Source: Amycolatopsis sp. DSM 110486
GTDB taxonomy: Bacteria; Actinomycetota; Actinomycetes; Mycobacteriales; Pseudonocardiaceae
Length of the DNA: 64,000 nt
Assembly: GCF_019468465.1 (NCBI RefSeq)
Contig: NZ_CP080519.1
Location: 7,619,001 to 7,683,000 of the forward strand
Direction of reading: 5' to 3'
Below, piece after piece: positions 24,591 through 32,524 of the stretch (within the stretch, counting starts at the first letter, position 1; each line of letters opens with the position of its first letter). The translations under genes were made by a program, and so were the position numbers. A model generated the notes under the pieces. That model was given only the letters and a program-made list of their open reading frames with translations, did not search any database and was not told the origin of the DNA.

Positions 24591-25467
24591 ACCCACGATC
24601 CTGCGGACCGTCCTCGCGGACTACCCGCACACCAAGCCGCTCAAGAACGGCGAGGTCACCAGCCCGTCGGTCGAGCTCGACTTCACCGCGGTGTCGCCGG
24701 TGCACAAGGCGTTCGCCCCGATGGTGCGCGACGAGGCCTATGACCTGAGCGAGCTGGCCATCGTCACGGCACTGCAGGCGATCGCGTACGGCCGCCCTGT
24801 GGTGCTGCTGCCGGCCGTGGTCGCGTCGCGGTTCCAGCGCGGCTGCCTCATCGCCCACGCGGCGCGCCCGGTGGACCCGGCCGAGCTCAAGGGCAAGCGC
24901 ATCGGCGTGCGCGCCTTCACCCAGACCACCGGCATGTGGGTGCGGGCGCACCTCACCGAGGACTTCGGCCTCGCCTCGCGCGACATCCACTGGCTCACCC
25001 GCGACGGCGCCCACGTCGCCGAGTACGAGGACCCGGACTTCGTCGAGCACGGCGTCGGCGAAGCGAGCCTGCCCGACCTCCTGCGCGAAGGCCGCATCGA
25101 CGCCACCATCCTCGGCAACGACCTGCCCGAGGGCGACGAGTTCGTGCGGGTGATCCCCGACGCCGCCGCGCGCGACGAGCAGTGGTGGCGCGAGCACGGC
25201 TTCATGCCGATCAACCACATGGTCGTCGCGGGGGAGTCCGTGAGCCGCCGCGACCCCGGTGCGGTCCGCGAGGCGTACGAGCTGCTGCGCCGCGCCGACG
25301 CGACCGTCGAGCGGCCCGACGGCGCGCCGGTCCCCACGGTGTTCGGCTTCGAGCGGCTGAGCGGGCCGATCGAGCTGATCGTCGAGGCGTGCCTCGAACA
25401 AGGCCTGCTCCCACGCCGCCTCGACGCCGACGAGGTGTTCGCGCCGGCGCGCCGGATCCTCGGCTAG
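24583..25467 (+). CDS. 4,5-dihydroxyphthalate decarboxylase-like protein (periplasmic-binding fold)
   Basis: Protein of 294 aa resembling the phthalate-pathway 4,5-dihydroxyphthalate decarboxylase family, a group with a solute-binding-protein fold. Landmarks are 'LADYPHTKPLKNGEV' at the N-terminus, 'DLSELAIVTALQAIAYGRPVVLLPAVV', 'GKRIGVRAFTQTTGMWVRAHL' and 'FMPINHMVVAGESV'. GTG 24583 has GAAGGG at a good distance; a GTG three codons upstream lacks this. No signal peptide, so a cytoplasmic enzyme is more likely than a binding protein. The substrate is probably a hydroxylated aromatic dicarboxylate or similar. Confidence 0.75.
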   Translation: MPEPTILRTVLADYPHTKPLKNGEVTSPSVELDFTAVSPVHKAFAPMVRDEAYDLSELAIVTALQAIAYGRPVVLLPAVVASRFQRGCLIAHAARPVDPAELKGKRIGVRAFTQTTGMWVRAHLTEDFGLASRDIHWLTRDGAHVAEYEDPDFVEHGVGEASLPDLLREGRIDATILGNDLPEGDEFVRVIPDAAARDEQWWREHGFMPINHMVVAGESVSRRDPGAVREAYELLRRADATVERPDGAPVPTVFGFERLSGPIELIVEACLEQGLLPRRLDADEVFAPARRILG

Positions 25468-25513
25468 CCGCCAGCTTTCCCCACCGGAGATTCAACGGAG
25501 AAACCGGAAGACG

Positions 25514-26812
25514 ATGAGCGAAACCACGTCCACGGGCGCCCCCGGGCAGACCCGCAAGCGCAAGCCGTTCTACCAGGACCTGACCTTCCAGGTCCTCGCC
25601 GGCGTCGTCGTCGGCGTGCTCGTGGGCGCGCTCGCGCCCTCGGTCGGCCACCACGTCGACTTCCTCGGCGACATCTTCATCCACCTCATCCAGATGGTCG
25701 TCGGCCTGATCATCTTCTGCACGGTCACGCACGGCATCGCCAGCGTGCGAGACCTCGGCAAGGTCGGCCGCATCGCGGTGAAGTCCATTGTGTACTTCGA
25801 GGTGATCACCACGATCGCACTGGTGATCGGCCTCGTGGTGGTCAACGTGCTGAAGCCCGGCGTCGGCATGAACATCGACCCGTCGTCGCTGCACGCGCCG
25901 GCTTCGGCGGCGCCGGCCAAGTCGGAGGGTTTCGACGACTTCCTCGTGAGCCTCGTGCCCACGTCGGCCGTCGACGCGTTCGCCAAGGGCGAGATCCTGC
26001 AGGTCCTGGTGTTCTCGGTCCTGTTCGCCTGCGGTCTCGCCGCGCTGGGCGAAAAGGCGCAGCCGGTGCTGAACATCGTCGGCACCGTGCAGCAGTCGCT
26101 GTTCTGGATCATCAAGAAGGTCATGCGGCTCGCGCCGTTCGCCGCGTTCGGGGCCATCGCGTTCACGGTGTCGAAGTACGGGCTGAGCACGCTGTTGCCG
26201 TTGGGCAAGCTGGTCGGGGTGTTCTACCTGATCGTGGTGCTGTTCTTCGTGCTCGTGCTGTGGCCGGTCTCGCACTACGCCGGGGTCAGCCTGTGGAAGG
26301 TGCTGCGGTACTTCCGCGCGGAGCTGGTGCTGGTGCTCGGCACAAGCTCGTCGGAAAGCGTGTTTCCGCAGCTCACGGCGAAGCTCGAAAAGCTGGGCGT
26401 GGACGAGCCGGTGGTGGGGCTCGTGCTGCCCACCGCGTACAGCTTCAACCACGACGGCACGTGCCTCTACTTCGCCGCGGTGAGCGTGTTCCTGGCGCAG
26501 GCCACCGGCACGGACCTGAGCTGGCAGGCGCAGCTGGGCCTGCTGTTCGTGCTGCTGCTGACGTCCAAGGGCGGCGCGGGTGTGTCGGGTTCGGCCATCG
26601 CAGTGCTGGCGCTGACGTTGGCGGCCACGCACACGATCCCGGTCAGCAGCATCGCGCTGGTGCTGGGTGTCCACAGTGTCCTGTCGGCCGCGTTCGTGTT
26701 CACGAACATCGCGGGCAACTGCGTGGCCACACTCGTCGTGGGCAAGTGGGAGAAGGCGATCGACCGCGTGACACTCCATCGGGAGCTCGACGCCGGTTAC
26801 GTCGCGGCGTGA
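25514..26812 (+). CDS. dicarboxylate:cation symporter (DctA/DAACS family)
   Basis: Protein of 432 aa, normal for DctA. Hydrophobic helices begin at about residue 28. Family signatures are 'GTSSSESVFPQL' (the serine-rich re-entrant loop, about residues 277-288), 'PTAYSFNHDGTCLYFA' (about 305-320), 'LLLTSKGGAGVSGSAIAVLA' (second re-entrant loop) and 'VFTNIAGNCVATLVVGKWE' near the end. It imports C4-dicarboxylates or related diacids with Na+ or H+. Placed 46 nt after the decarboxylase-like gene, it is probably the uptake step of the same operon. Confidence 0.9.
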   Translation: MSETTSTGAPGQTRKRKPFYQDLTFQVLAGVVVGVLVGALAPSVGHHVDFLGDIFIHLIQMVVGLIIFCTVTHGIASVRDLGKVGRIAVKSIVYFEVITTIALVIGLVVVNVLKPGVGMNIDPSSLHAPASAAPAKSEGFDDFLVSLVPTSAVDAFAKGEILQVLVFSVLFACGLAALGEKAQPVLNIVGTVQQSLFWIIKKVMRLAPFAAFGAIAFTVSKYGLSTLLPLGKLVGVFYLIVVLFFVLVLWPVSHYAGVSLWKVLRYFRAELVLVLGTSSSESVFPQLTAKLEKLGVDEPVVGLVLPTAYSFNHDGTCLYFAAVSVFLAQATGTDLSWQAQLGLLFVLLLTSKGGAGVSGSAIAVLALTLAATHTIPVSSIALVLGVHSVLSAAFVFTNIAGNCVATLVVGKWEKAIDRVTLHRELDAGYVAA

Positions 26813-26814
26813 CG

Positions 26815-26855
26815 AATCCGGGGCGGGGCCTGCGCGCAGTGCCCCGCCCCGGATT
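26815..26855. terminator. perfect bidirectional terminator hairpin
   Basis: Arms AATCCGGGGCGGGGC (26815-26829) and its complement (26841-26855) pair over 15 bp around an 11-nt loop. It serves the convergent dctA (stop 26810-26812) and crotonase genes; its right edge touches the last base of the crotonase stop. Confidence 0.85.
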
Positions 26856-27619
26856 CAGGCGTCGAACGAACCGTGGCGGCCGGCGCCGCGGGCGAAGCGG
26901 GTGGCGCCGGCGACGGTGTCGCTCGACAGGGAGACCAGACCGTGGCTGAACTCGTTGGCCATGGCGGATTCTTCGGTGGCGCCGTGTTGTTCGAGCACCG
27001 ACGCGCGGTCTTCGCGCAGGCAGGTCTGCGGGAACGCGGCGAGGCTGTTCGCGAGCTCGACCGCCGCGTCGAGTGCCTGCCCGGCGGGGACGACGCGGTT
27101 GGCCAGGCCGATCCGCAACGCTTCGTCGGCCTCGACCGGGCGCCCGGTGAGGATGAGGTCCAGCGCGTGGCTCTGGCCGATCAGGCGCGGCAGCCGCACG
27201 GTGCCGCCGTCGATGAGCGGCACGCCCCAGCGCCGGCAGAACACGCCGAACACAGCGGTTTCGTCGGCCACGCGCAGGTCGCACCAGATCGCCACTTCCA
27301 GCCCGCCCGCCACGGCGTGGCCGCTGACCGCGGCGATGACCGGTTTGGTCAGGCGCAGCCGCGTCGGTCCCATCGGCCCGTCGCCCGAGGGTTCGGTGCG
27401 GTTGCCCCGGCCCTCGCTGACGGCTTTGAGGTCGGCGCCCGCGCAGAACGTGCCGCCGGCGCCCTGCAACACGGCGACGGAGGCGTCCTCGTCGGCGTCG
27501 AACGCGCGGAACGCGCCGGCGAGCGCTTCGGCCGTGGCGCGGTCGACGGCGTTGCGCCGTTCGGGCCGGTCGATCGTCACGATCGTGACGGGGCCGCGCT
27601 TCTCGACCAGGACGTTCAT
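26855..27619 (-). CDS. crotonase (enoyl-CoA hydratase/isomerase) family protein
   Basis: Protein of 254 aa. Oxyanion-hole segments are 'GAGGTFCAGADLKAV' (about residues 56-70) and 'SGHAVAGGLEVAIWCDLRVA' (about 101-120). The first catalytic Glu of true hydratases is present (GGLE), but the second position, normally in 'FGxPE', reads 'FGVFCRRWGVP', so Glu is replaced by Cys. A crotonase other than a classic hydratase is likely (isomerase, thioesterase or lyase). The ATG at 27619 overlaps the CoA-ligase stop by 4 nt, so the ligase product probably feeds this enzyme. Confidence 0.85.
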   Translation of the reverse strand: MNVLVEKRGPVTIVTIDRPERRNAVDRATAEALAGAFRAFDADEDASVAVLQGAGGTFCAGADLKAVSEGRGNRTEPSGDGPMGPTRLRLTKPVIAAVSGHAVAGGLEVAIWCDLRVADETAVFGVFCRRWGVPLIDGGTVRLPRLIGQSHALDLILTGRPVEADEALRIGLANRVVPAGQALDAAVELANSLAAFPQTCLREDRASVLEQHGATEESAMANEFSHGLVSLSSDTVAGATRFARGAGRHGSFDA

Positions 27620-29133
27620 CGGTCCTCCCACAGGGGATCACGCAGGGCGCGGCGCAGGATCTTGCCCACCGCCGACTTCGGGATCGCATCGACCACGTGC
27701 ACGCTCTTGGGCACCTTGTACCCGGCGAGCCGGCCGCGCACGTGCGTGCGCAAGTCCTCTTCGGACACTGTGGCGCCGGGGCGCAGGGAGACGAACGCCG
27801 TCACAGCCTCGACCCACGTCGGATCGGGCGCACCGACCACGGCGGACTCGGCCACGGCCGGGTGCGCGGCCAGCGCGTCCTCGACCTCGCGGGGGTAGAC
27901 GTTGTAGCCGCCGGTCACGATCATGTCGCTCGCGCGGTCGACCAGGTAGAGGTAGCCGCGCTCGTCGGCGCGGGCCAGGTCGCGCGTGCGGATCCAGCCG
28001 TCCACGAGCGTTTCCGCGGTGAGCTCGGGCGCGTCGAGGTATCCGCTCATCGTGAACGGCGCGCGCACGCGGATCTCGCCGATCTCCCCGCGTGGCACGG
28101 GATACCCGTCGGGATCGGTCAGCAGGAGCTCCGCGTCGACGGCCGGGTGACCGCACGAGCCGAGCAGGTCACTCTGCAGGTGGTCGGCCTTGCCGAGCAC
28201 CGTCTGGCACAACGGAGCCTCGGTTTGGCCGTAGTACTGCACGAACTTCGGCCCGAAGCGGTCCAGCGCTTCGTGGATCAGCGGCTTCGGCATGGGGCTG
28301 GCGCCGTAGACGATGGTGTCGAGCGTGGCCGCCGAGTCCATAGTCGACCCGGCGAGCAGCAGGCCGAGCATCGTCGGCACGAGGTTGATGTCGGTGACGC
28401 GGTGCCGGGTGATCGAGTCCGGATAGGACTCGGGGTCGAAGCCGGGCAGCACGACCGCGCGGCCGCCGCGGATCCAGTACGGCAGCACGAAAGTCCCGCT
28501 GGCGTGGATGAGCGACGCGGCGTGCAGCATCGCCGAGTCGCGGCCGGGGGAGAGGAGGTTGGCGAGGATGTTGGCGGTGATCGCGGCGTAGCCGGCCTGG
28601 GTGTGCTGCGCGGCCTTGAGCGTGCCTGTGGTGCCGGACGTGTAGAGGGCGAGCATGACGTCGTCCGGGGCGACGGGGACGCGCGGGTCGGCGGCCGGAA
28701 CGCGGTCCAGTTCGGCGACGAGGTCGAGGTCCTGGGCGCGTTGCCGGTCACCGAGTCCCGCCAGCCTCAGGCCGTCGAGGGCTTCGGCGAGTGTCGCGGC
28801 CCGTTCGGCCAGGGGCATGCTGTACACGAGCAGGGCCACGCCGGATTCGGCGAGCATCCGGGTCTGCTCGGCCACGGCGAGGCGGGCGTTGAGCGGCACC
28901 CTGGTCACGCCGGCCTTGAGACACGCGAAGTCGAGCGGGATGGACCACTCGCCGTTGTCGACCAGCAGCCCCACTCTCGTGCCGCGGCCCGCGCCCGCGG
29001 CGAGCAGGGCGTTGGCGAGGCGGCTGGCGCGCTCGTCGACTTCGGCGAAGGAGAACTCCCGGTCGCCGACGACCACGGCCGTGCGATCCGCGAAGCGCCG
29101 GGCACCCCGGCGCACCAACTCCACAGCGAGCAT
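27616..29133 (-). CDS. acyl-CoA synthetase (class I adenylate-forming)
   Basis: Protein of 505 aa. Motif A3 'LALYTSGTTGTLKAAQHT' (about residues 157-174), 'YYGQTEAPLCQTVLG' (A5), 'GWIRTRDLARADERGYLYLVDRASDMIVTGGYNVYPREVEDAL' (A7-A8, about 370-415) and the C-terminal catalytic Lys in 'KSAVGKILRRALRD' are all present. It activates a fatty or aromatic carboxylic acid as the CoA thioester, using ATP. Divergent from a TetR gene with an 18-bp palindrome between, it is followed by the coupled crotonase. Confidence 0.9.
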   Translation of the reverse strand: MLAVELVRRGARRFADRTAVVVGDREFSFAEVDERASRLANALLAAGAGRGTRVGLLVDNGEWSIPLDFACLKAGVTRVPLNARLAVAEQTRMLAESGVALLVYSMPLAERAATLAEALDGLRLAGLGDRQRAQDLDLVAELDRVPAADPRVPVAPDDVMLALYTSGTTGTLKAAQHTQAGYAAITANILANLLSPGRDSAMLHAASLIHASGTFVLPYWIRGGRAVVLPGFDPESYPDSITRHRVTDINLVPTMLGLLLAGSTMDSAATLDTIVYGASPMPKPLIHEALDRFGPKFVQYYGQTEAPLCQTVLGKADHLQSDLLGSCGHPAVDAELLLTDPDGYPVPRGEIGEIRVRAPFTMSGYLDAPELTAETLVDGWIRTRDLARADERGYLYLVDRASDMIVTGGYNVYPREVEDALAAHPAVAESAVVGAPDPTWVEAVTAFVSLRPGATVSEEDLRTHVRGRLAGYKVPKSVHVVDAIPKSAVGKILRRALRDPLWEDR

Positions 29134-29147
29134 GCCCGGAGGTTTTC

Positions 29148-29165
29148 ACAGTCCGTCTGGACTGT
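29148..29165. promoter_or_regulatory. TetR operator between acyl-CoA ligase and regulator
   Basis: ACAGTCC-GTCT-GGACTGT, perfect 7-bp arms with a 4-bp spacer, 14 nt upstream of the ligase start and 24 nt upstream of the TetR start. It probably controls both genes. Confidence 0.75.
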
Positions 29166-29189
29166 CAACGAGAACGGTAGGCTGCCCGG

Positions 29190-29720
29190 GTGACCCGCAG
29201 CGAACAACGAGCGCGTACCCACCAGACCCTGCTGGACGCCACCGTCGGGTGCCTGGTGGAGTTCGGTTACGCCGGCACGACGACGCAGCGCGTGCAGGAG
29301 CGGGCGGGGGTGTCGCGGGGTGCGCTGCTGCACCACTTCGGGTCGAAGGCAGACCTGTTCGTCGCGGCGATCCACTACATCGCCGAGCAGCAGCTGGCGC
29401 AGGTGCGGCTCGCCGGCGCGGATTCGCGGCGGCACTTGGTGACGGCGTTGCGGGAGGCGATGTCGGGGCCGTTGTTCCTGGCGGGGCTGGAACTCTGGCT
29501 GGGCGCGCGGACCGACCCGGCGTTGCGGGCGGCGTTGCTGCCCGCGGAACGCGAGCTGGGGCGGGAGCTGCGGAAGGCGTTCGAGTCCACAGGAGACGAT
29601 CGGGTCGGCTACGAATCGCTGCTGATGATGTTGCGAGGCCTCGCGCTCACCAGCATCCTGCGCGACGACACCACGGTCGCCGACGCCGTCGTGGACCGGT
29701 GGTTCGACCGCCTGGGCTGA
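29190..29720 (+). CDS. TetR family regulator of the acyl-CoA ligase/crotonase operon
   Basis: Protein of 176 aa. The DNA-binding domain (about residues 8-55) ends with 'VSRGALLHHFGSKADLFVAAI', the TetR signature. The ligand domain is short and helical. The GTG at 29190 has no strong ribosome site. From the divergent layout and shared palindrome I infer a repressor released by an acyl-CoA or the acid itself. Confidence 0.88.
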   Translation: MTRSEQRARTHQTLLDATVGCLVEFGYAGTTTQRVQERAGVSRGALLHHFGSKADLFVAAIHYIAEQQLAQVRLAGADSRRHLVTALREAMSGPLFLAGLELWLGARTDPALRAALLPAERELGRELRKAFESTGDDRVGYESLLMMLRGLALTSILRDDTTVADAVVDRWFDRLG

Positions 29721-29723
29721 GTT

Positions 29724-30626
29724 TCAGCGTGACCGCAGGTGGTCCCGCATCGTGCGGGCGACCCTGGCCATCAGGATCTCCGCCTCGGGCTGGATCGCCG
29801 CCGGCACCCGCGACTCGGTGAGCGCGGCCACCGCGAACACCTGCCCGTCGGCGTGCTCGGCCACGCCGACCTCGTGCCGCAGGTTCAGCAGCGTGCCGGT
29901 CTTGGCGGACCATTTCGTCGAGTCGGACGCGAAATCCGGCGTGAGCCGCTGGCGCAGCAGGTTGTGGGCCATGAGGTCCCGCGTGCGTGCCGCCACCTCG
30001 GTGTCTACTTTGGACGGCCGCCACAACGCCTCCAGCAGCGCGACATACGCCCGCGCCGAACCGGCACTGGCCCGGCTGACGTCCAGCTGCGACACCGGGT
30101 GCCCCCGCCCGGCCGTGCCCGCGCGAATGGCCAGCGCGTGCGCGAGGTGCACCTCGCCCGGCTCGAACCGTTCCGCGGGGGTGTCGGCCAGCTCCGCCGT
30201 CGCGTGCCGCACGGAGACGCCGTCGATGCCCCACTCGCGCAGCATCCGCGTGACCTCGGCCGGCGGCGTGAGCTCGAACAACGCGTCGGCCGCGGTGCCG
30301 TCGCTGACCGCCACGCTCAGGTAGAGCAGATCGTCGATCGCCACGCGCGCCGGGTGGCGGAAGCGCGCCAGCCCGGCCGGCCCGGCCGTGGTGACCCGCC
30401 CGGGCTCGACCTCCAGCTGTGTCGCGCCGTCGAGCTCACCTCGCCGGATGCGCTCCAACGTCGCCGCGGCGAGCGGCACCTTGACCAGCGAGGCGCTGGG
30501 GAACTCCAGGTCCGCGTCGAGGCCGATCTCCTGGCCGGTGTTGAGGTCGCGGACGAGGAACGAACCGCGCAGGCCGCCGTCGTCGAGGTCCTCGCGGAGG
30601 TCGCGGAGCAGGGATTCGGTGTTCAC
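29724..30626 (-). CDS. blaB: BlaB-like serine penicilloyl-binding regulatory protein
   Basis: Protein of 300 aa with a class A beta-lactamase-like fold but altered motifs. 'FPSASLVKVPL' gives Ser-x-x-Lys (about residue 46), 'VAVSDGTAAD' replaces the SDN of beta-lactamases by SDG (about 108), and 'SAKTGTLLN' gives KTG. No signal peptide is present, so it is cytoplasmic. The order LysR gene, then this gene, divergent from a beta-lactamase, matches the S. cacaoi blaA-blaB-blaL locus, where BlaB is reported to be needed for induction. The GTG start overlaps the blaA stop by 4 nt. Confidence 0.78.
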   Translation of the reverse strand: MNTESLLRDLREDLDDGGLRGSFLVRDLNTGQEIGLDADLEFPSASLVKVPLAAATLERIRRGELDGATQLEVEPGRVTTAGPAGLARFRHPARVAIDDLLYLSVAVSDGTAADALFELTPPAEVTRMLREWGIDGVSVRHATAELADTPAERFEPGEVHLAHALAIRAGTAGRGHPVSQLDVSRASAGSARAYVALLEALWRPSKVDTEVAARTRDLMAHNLLRQRLTPDFASDSTKWSAKTGTLLNLRHEVGVAEHADGQVFAVAALTESRVPAAIQPEAEILMARVARTMRDHLRSR

Positions 30627-31516
30627 ACGTTCTCCTGATCGGGGGCGCCGAGGCAGCGGGCGATGCCGGGGCGCAGGCGGGTGCGCAAGTGGTGGGCGTC
30701 TTCGCCGAGGGCGGCGGCGACGTCGAAGCCGCGGGCGAGGGGGCCGTCGCCCAGGGGGCGCCAGCCCAGGCCGAGCTCGGTGGCCTGCGTGGGGGAGCAC
30801 AGGAGCAGGTCGGCGGAACCGTAGACGGCGGCCGCGGCGGCCGTCAGGGAATCGGCGACGGAGACCTGTGCGGGTCGCAGTCCCACGGCGTCGCGGACGC
30901 GGAACACGCGGTCGCGGATGTGGGGGACGTCGTCTTCGGGCTGGATCCACACGCGGCGGCGCTCGGCGTTCGTGGCGCGCCCGGCGCGCAGCGTTTCGAG
31001 GTGGACCACGGGTGGCAGCTGCTGGCGTTCCGTGGCGGCGACGCCGAGCGGCACCGTCCACACGGCATCGGTCTCGGGCACGGCGACGAGGGCGGCGCGC
31101 ACCTCCTGCGTGCGCACGAGCTCGGCGCGCTCGCCGGGCGGCGCCGGGCGGAACTCGAGGAAGATGCCGAGCGCGCGGGCCTCGGCGTCGAGCTCGGCGA
31201 GGTCGCGGGTCGGGCAGGTGTCGGGCACGGCGAGACGCAGGGGACGCAGTTTGGCGCGCTTGGCGTCGTGCTCCATGGCGTCGGCCAGGTGGACGAGGCG
31301 CCGCGCGGACGGCAGCATGTCGCGGCCGAAGGGCGTGAGCTGGGCCCGCCGCGTCGCGCGGTCGAAGAGTCGCTCGCCGAGGTGGCGTTCGAGCGCGGCG
31401 ATCCGGCGGCTCGCCACGGGCTGGGGGATGCCGGCCACCGCCGCTCCCGCCGTGAAGCTCCCGGTTTCGCTCACGCCGACGAACGCGCGGCAGCTTCCGA
31501 TCAGGTCCACGACCAC
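30623..31516 (-). CDS. blaA: LysR-type regulator, BlaA-like
   Basis: Protein of 297 aa. The N-terminal helix-turn-helix (about residues 5-62) is LysR-type: 'FVGVSETGSFTAGAAVAGIPQPVASRRIAALERHLGERLFDR' in outline. The rest is the two-lobed effector domain, fairly divergent. GTG 31516 (or 31510) fits the domain edge. It is coupled to blaB by GTGA and divergent from the beta-lactamase gene, with a T-N11-A box between. By analogy with S. cacaoi BlaA, it is the activator of the beta-lactamase gene; the inducing signal is probably a cell-wall fragment or beta-lactam sensed with BlaB. Confidence 0.8.
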   Translation of the reverse strand: MVVDLIGSCRAFVGVSETGSFTAGAAVAGIPQPVASRRIAALERHLGERLFDRATRRAQLTPFGRDMLPSARRLVHLADAMEHDAKRAKLRPLRLAVPDTCPTRDLAELDAEARALGIFLEFRPAPPGERAELVRTQEVRAALVAVPETDAVWTVPLGVAATERQQLPPVVHLETLRAGRATNAERRRVWIQPEDDVPHIRDRVFRVRDAVGLRPAQVSVADSLTAAAAAVYGSADLLLCSPTQATELGLGWRPLGDGPLARGFDVAAALGEDAHHLRTRLRPGIARCLGAPDQENV

Positions 31517-31521
31517 ACTGT

Positions 31522-31536
31522 ATGCCCATTGCGCAT
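31522..31536. promoter_or_regulatory. LysR-type T-N11-A box in the blaA-bla gap
   Basis: ATGC-N7-GCAT contains the T-N11-A pattern of LysR regulators. It lies 6 nt upstream of the blaA start and about 85 nt upstream of the bla start, suitable for autoregulation and activation. Confidence 0.55.
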
Positions 31537-31618
31537 GGAAGTGGCCACTTCTGTCTTGGACAGCATGAGCAGCCTTGGTGAGACTGCGGATGTCGATCAC
31601 TTCCGAAGGGGGAACCCG

Positions 31619-32524
31619 GTGTTCAGCAAGTCTGCGGTGGCGGTGGCGGCAGTGGCTGTGGTGGCGTTGGCGGGATGTGGCGCGCCGCCGGCTCCGCAGG
31701 CTCTGCCGCCCGCCGCACCGCCCGCCACCTCCGCTTCGCCGACGGTCTCGAACCACGACTTCGAAGACCTCGAGCGTTCTTTCGGCGCCCGGCTCGGCGT
31801 GTACGTCGTGGACACCGGCTCGGGCCACGAAGTCGCCTACCGCGCCGACGAGCGCTTCGCCTACGCGTCGACGCACAAGGTGTTCAGTGCCGCGGCCGTG
31901 CTGCAGAAGGTGGGGATGGCGGGGCTCGACCGCGTGATCAAGTACGGCCCGGCCGACGTCGTCGCGGATTCGCCGATCACCCAGAAACACGCGGGCGCCG
32001 GCATGACGCTGAGCGCGATCATGGACGCCGCCCTGCGCTACAGCGACAACACCGGCGGCAACATGCTCTTCCGCGAGCTCGGCGGGCCGGCCGCGCTGAG
32101 CACGTGGCTGCGCTCGATCGGCGACACCACCACCCACGTCGACCGCATCGAACCCACCCTCAACGAAACCGCCCCCGGCGACCTGCGCGACACGACCACC
32201 CCGCGTGCCTGGGCCCGGTCGCTGCGCACGGTGGTCCTCGGCGACACCCTGCCCGCGCCCCTGCGCACCGTCCTGACGAACACCATGCGCGCCAGCACCA
32301 CCGGCACCCACCTCGTCCGTGCGGGCGTCCCCGCCGGCTGGCAGGTCGCCGACAAATCCGGCACCGCCGACCACGGCACCCGCAACGACATCGCGATCGC
32401 CTGGCCTCTGGGCCGCGCGCCGATCGTGTTCGTGGTGTTCTCCGACCGTCCCGCCGCCGACGCCCCCACGGACGACGCCCTCGTCGCCCGCGCCGCGGCG
32501 GCCGCGGTGAAGGCGCTGGGATGA
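31619..32524 (+). CDS. class A beta-lactamase, lipoprotein
   Basis: Protein of 301 aa. GTG 31619 follows AAGGGGG. The lipobox is 'VALAGCG' (Cys near residue 20), so the enzyme is lipid-anchored on the outer face of the membrane, followed by a Pro/Ala linker. All catalytic motifs are intact: Ser-x-x-Lys in 'YASTHKVF' (about residue 81), SDN in 'RYSDNTGGN' (about 141), the omega-loop Glu in 'RIEPTLNETAPGD' and 'DKSGTADHG' (KSG). It hydrolyses penicillins and perhaps cephalosporins. A longer start at 31565 is possible but would bury the lipoprotein signal. Confidence 0.92.
   Translation: MFSKSAVAVAAVAVVALAGCGAPPAPQALPPAAPPATSASPTVSNHDFEDLERSFGARLGVYVVDTGSGHEVAYRADERFAYASTHKVFSAAAVLQKVGMAGLDRVIKYGPADVVADSPITQKHAGAGMTLSAIMDAALRYSDNTGGNMLFRELGGPAALSTWLRSIGDTTTHVDRIEPTLNETAPGDLRDTTTPRAWARSLRTVVLGDTLPAPLRTVLTNTMRASTTGTHLVRAGVPAGWQVADKSGTADHGTRNDIAIAWPLGRAPIVFVVFSDRPAADAPTDDALVARAAAAAVKALG

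Noticed and set aside
31565..31618. Earlier ATG start for the beta-lactamase
   Set aside because: It would put 18 charged residues before the lipoprotein signal; GTG 31619 has the better ribosome site.
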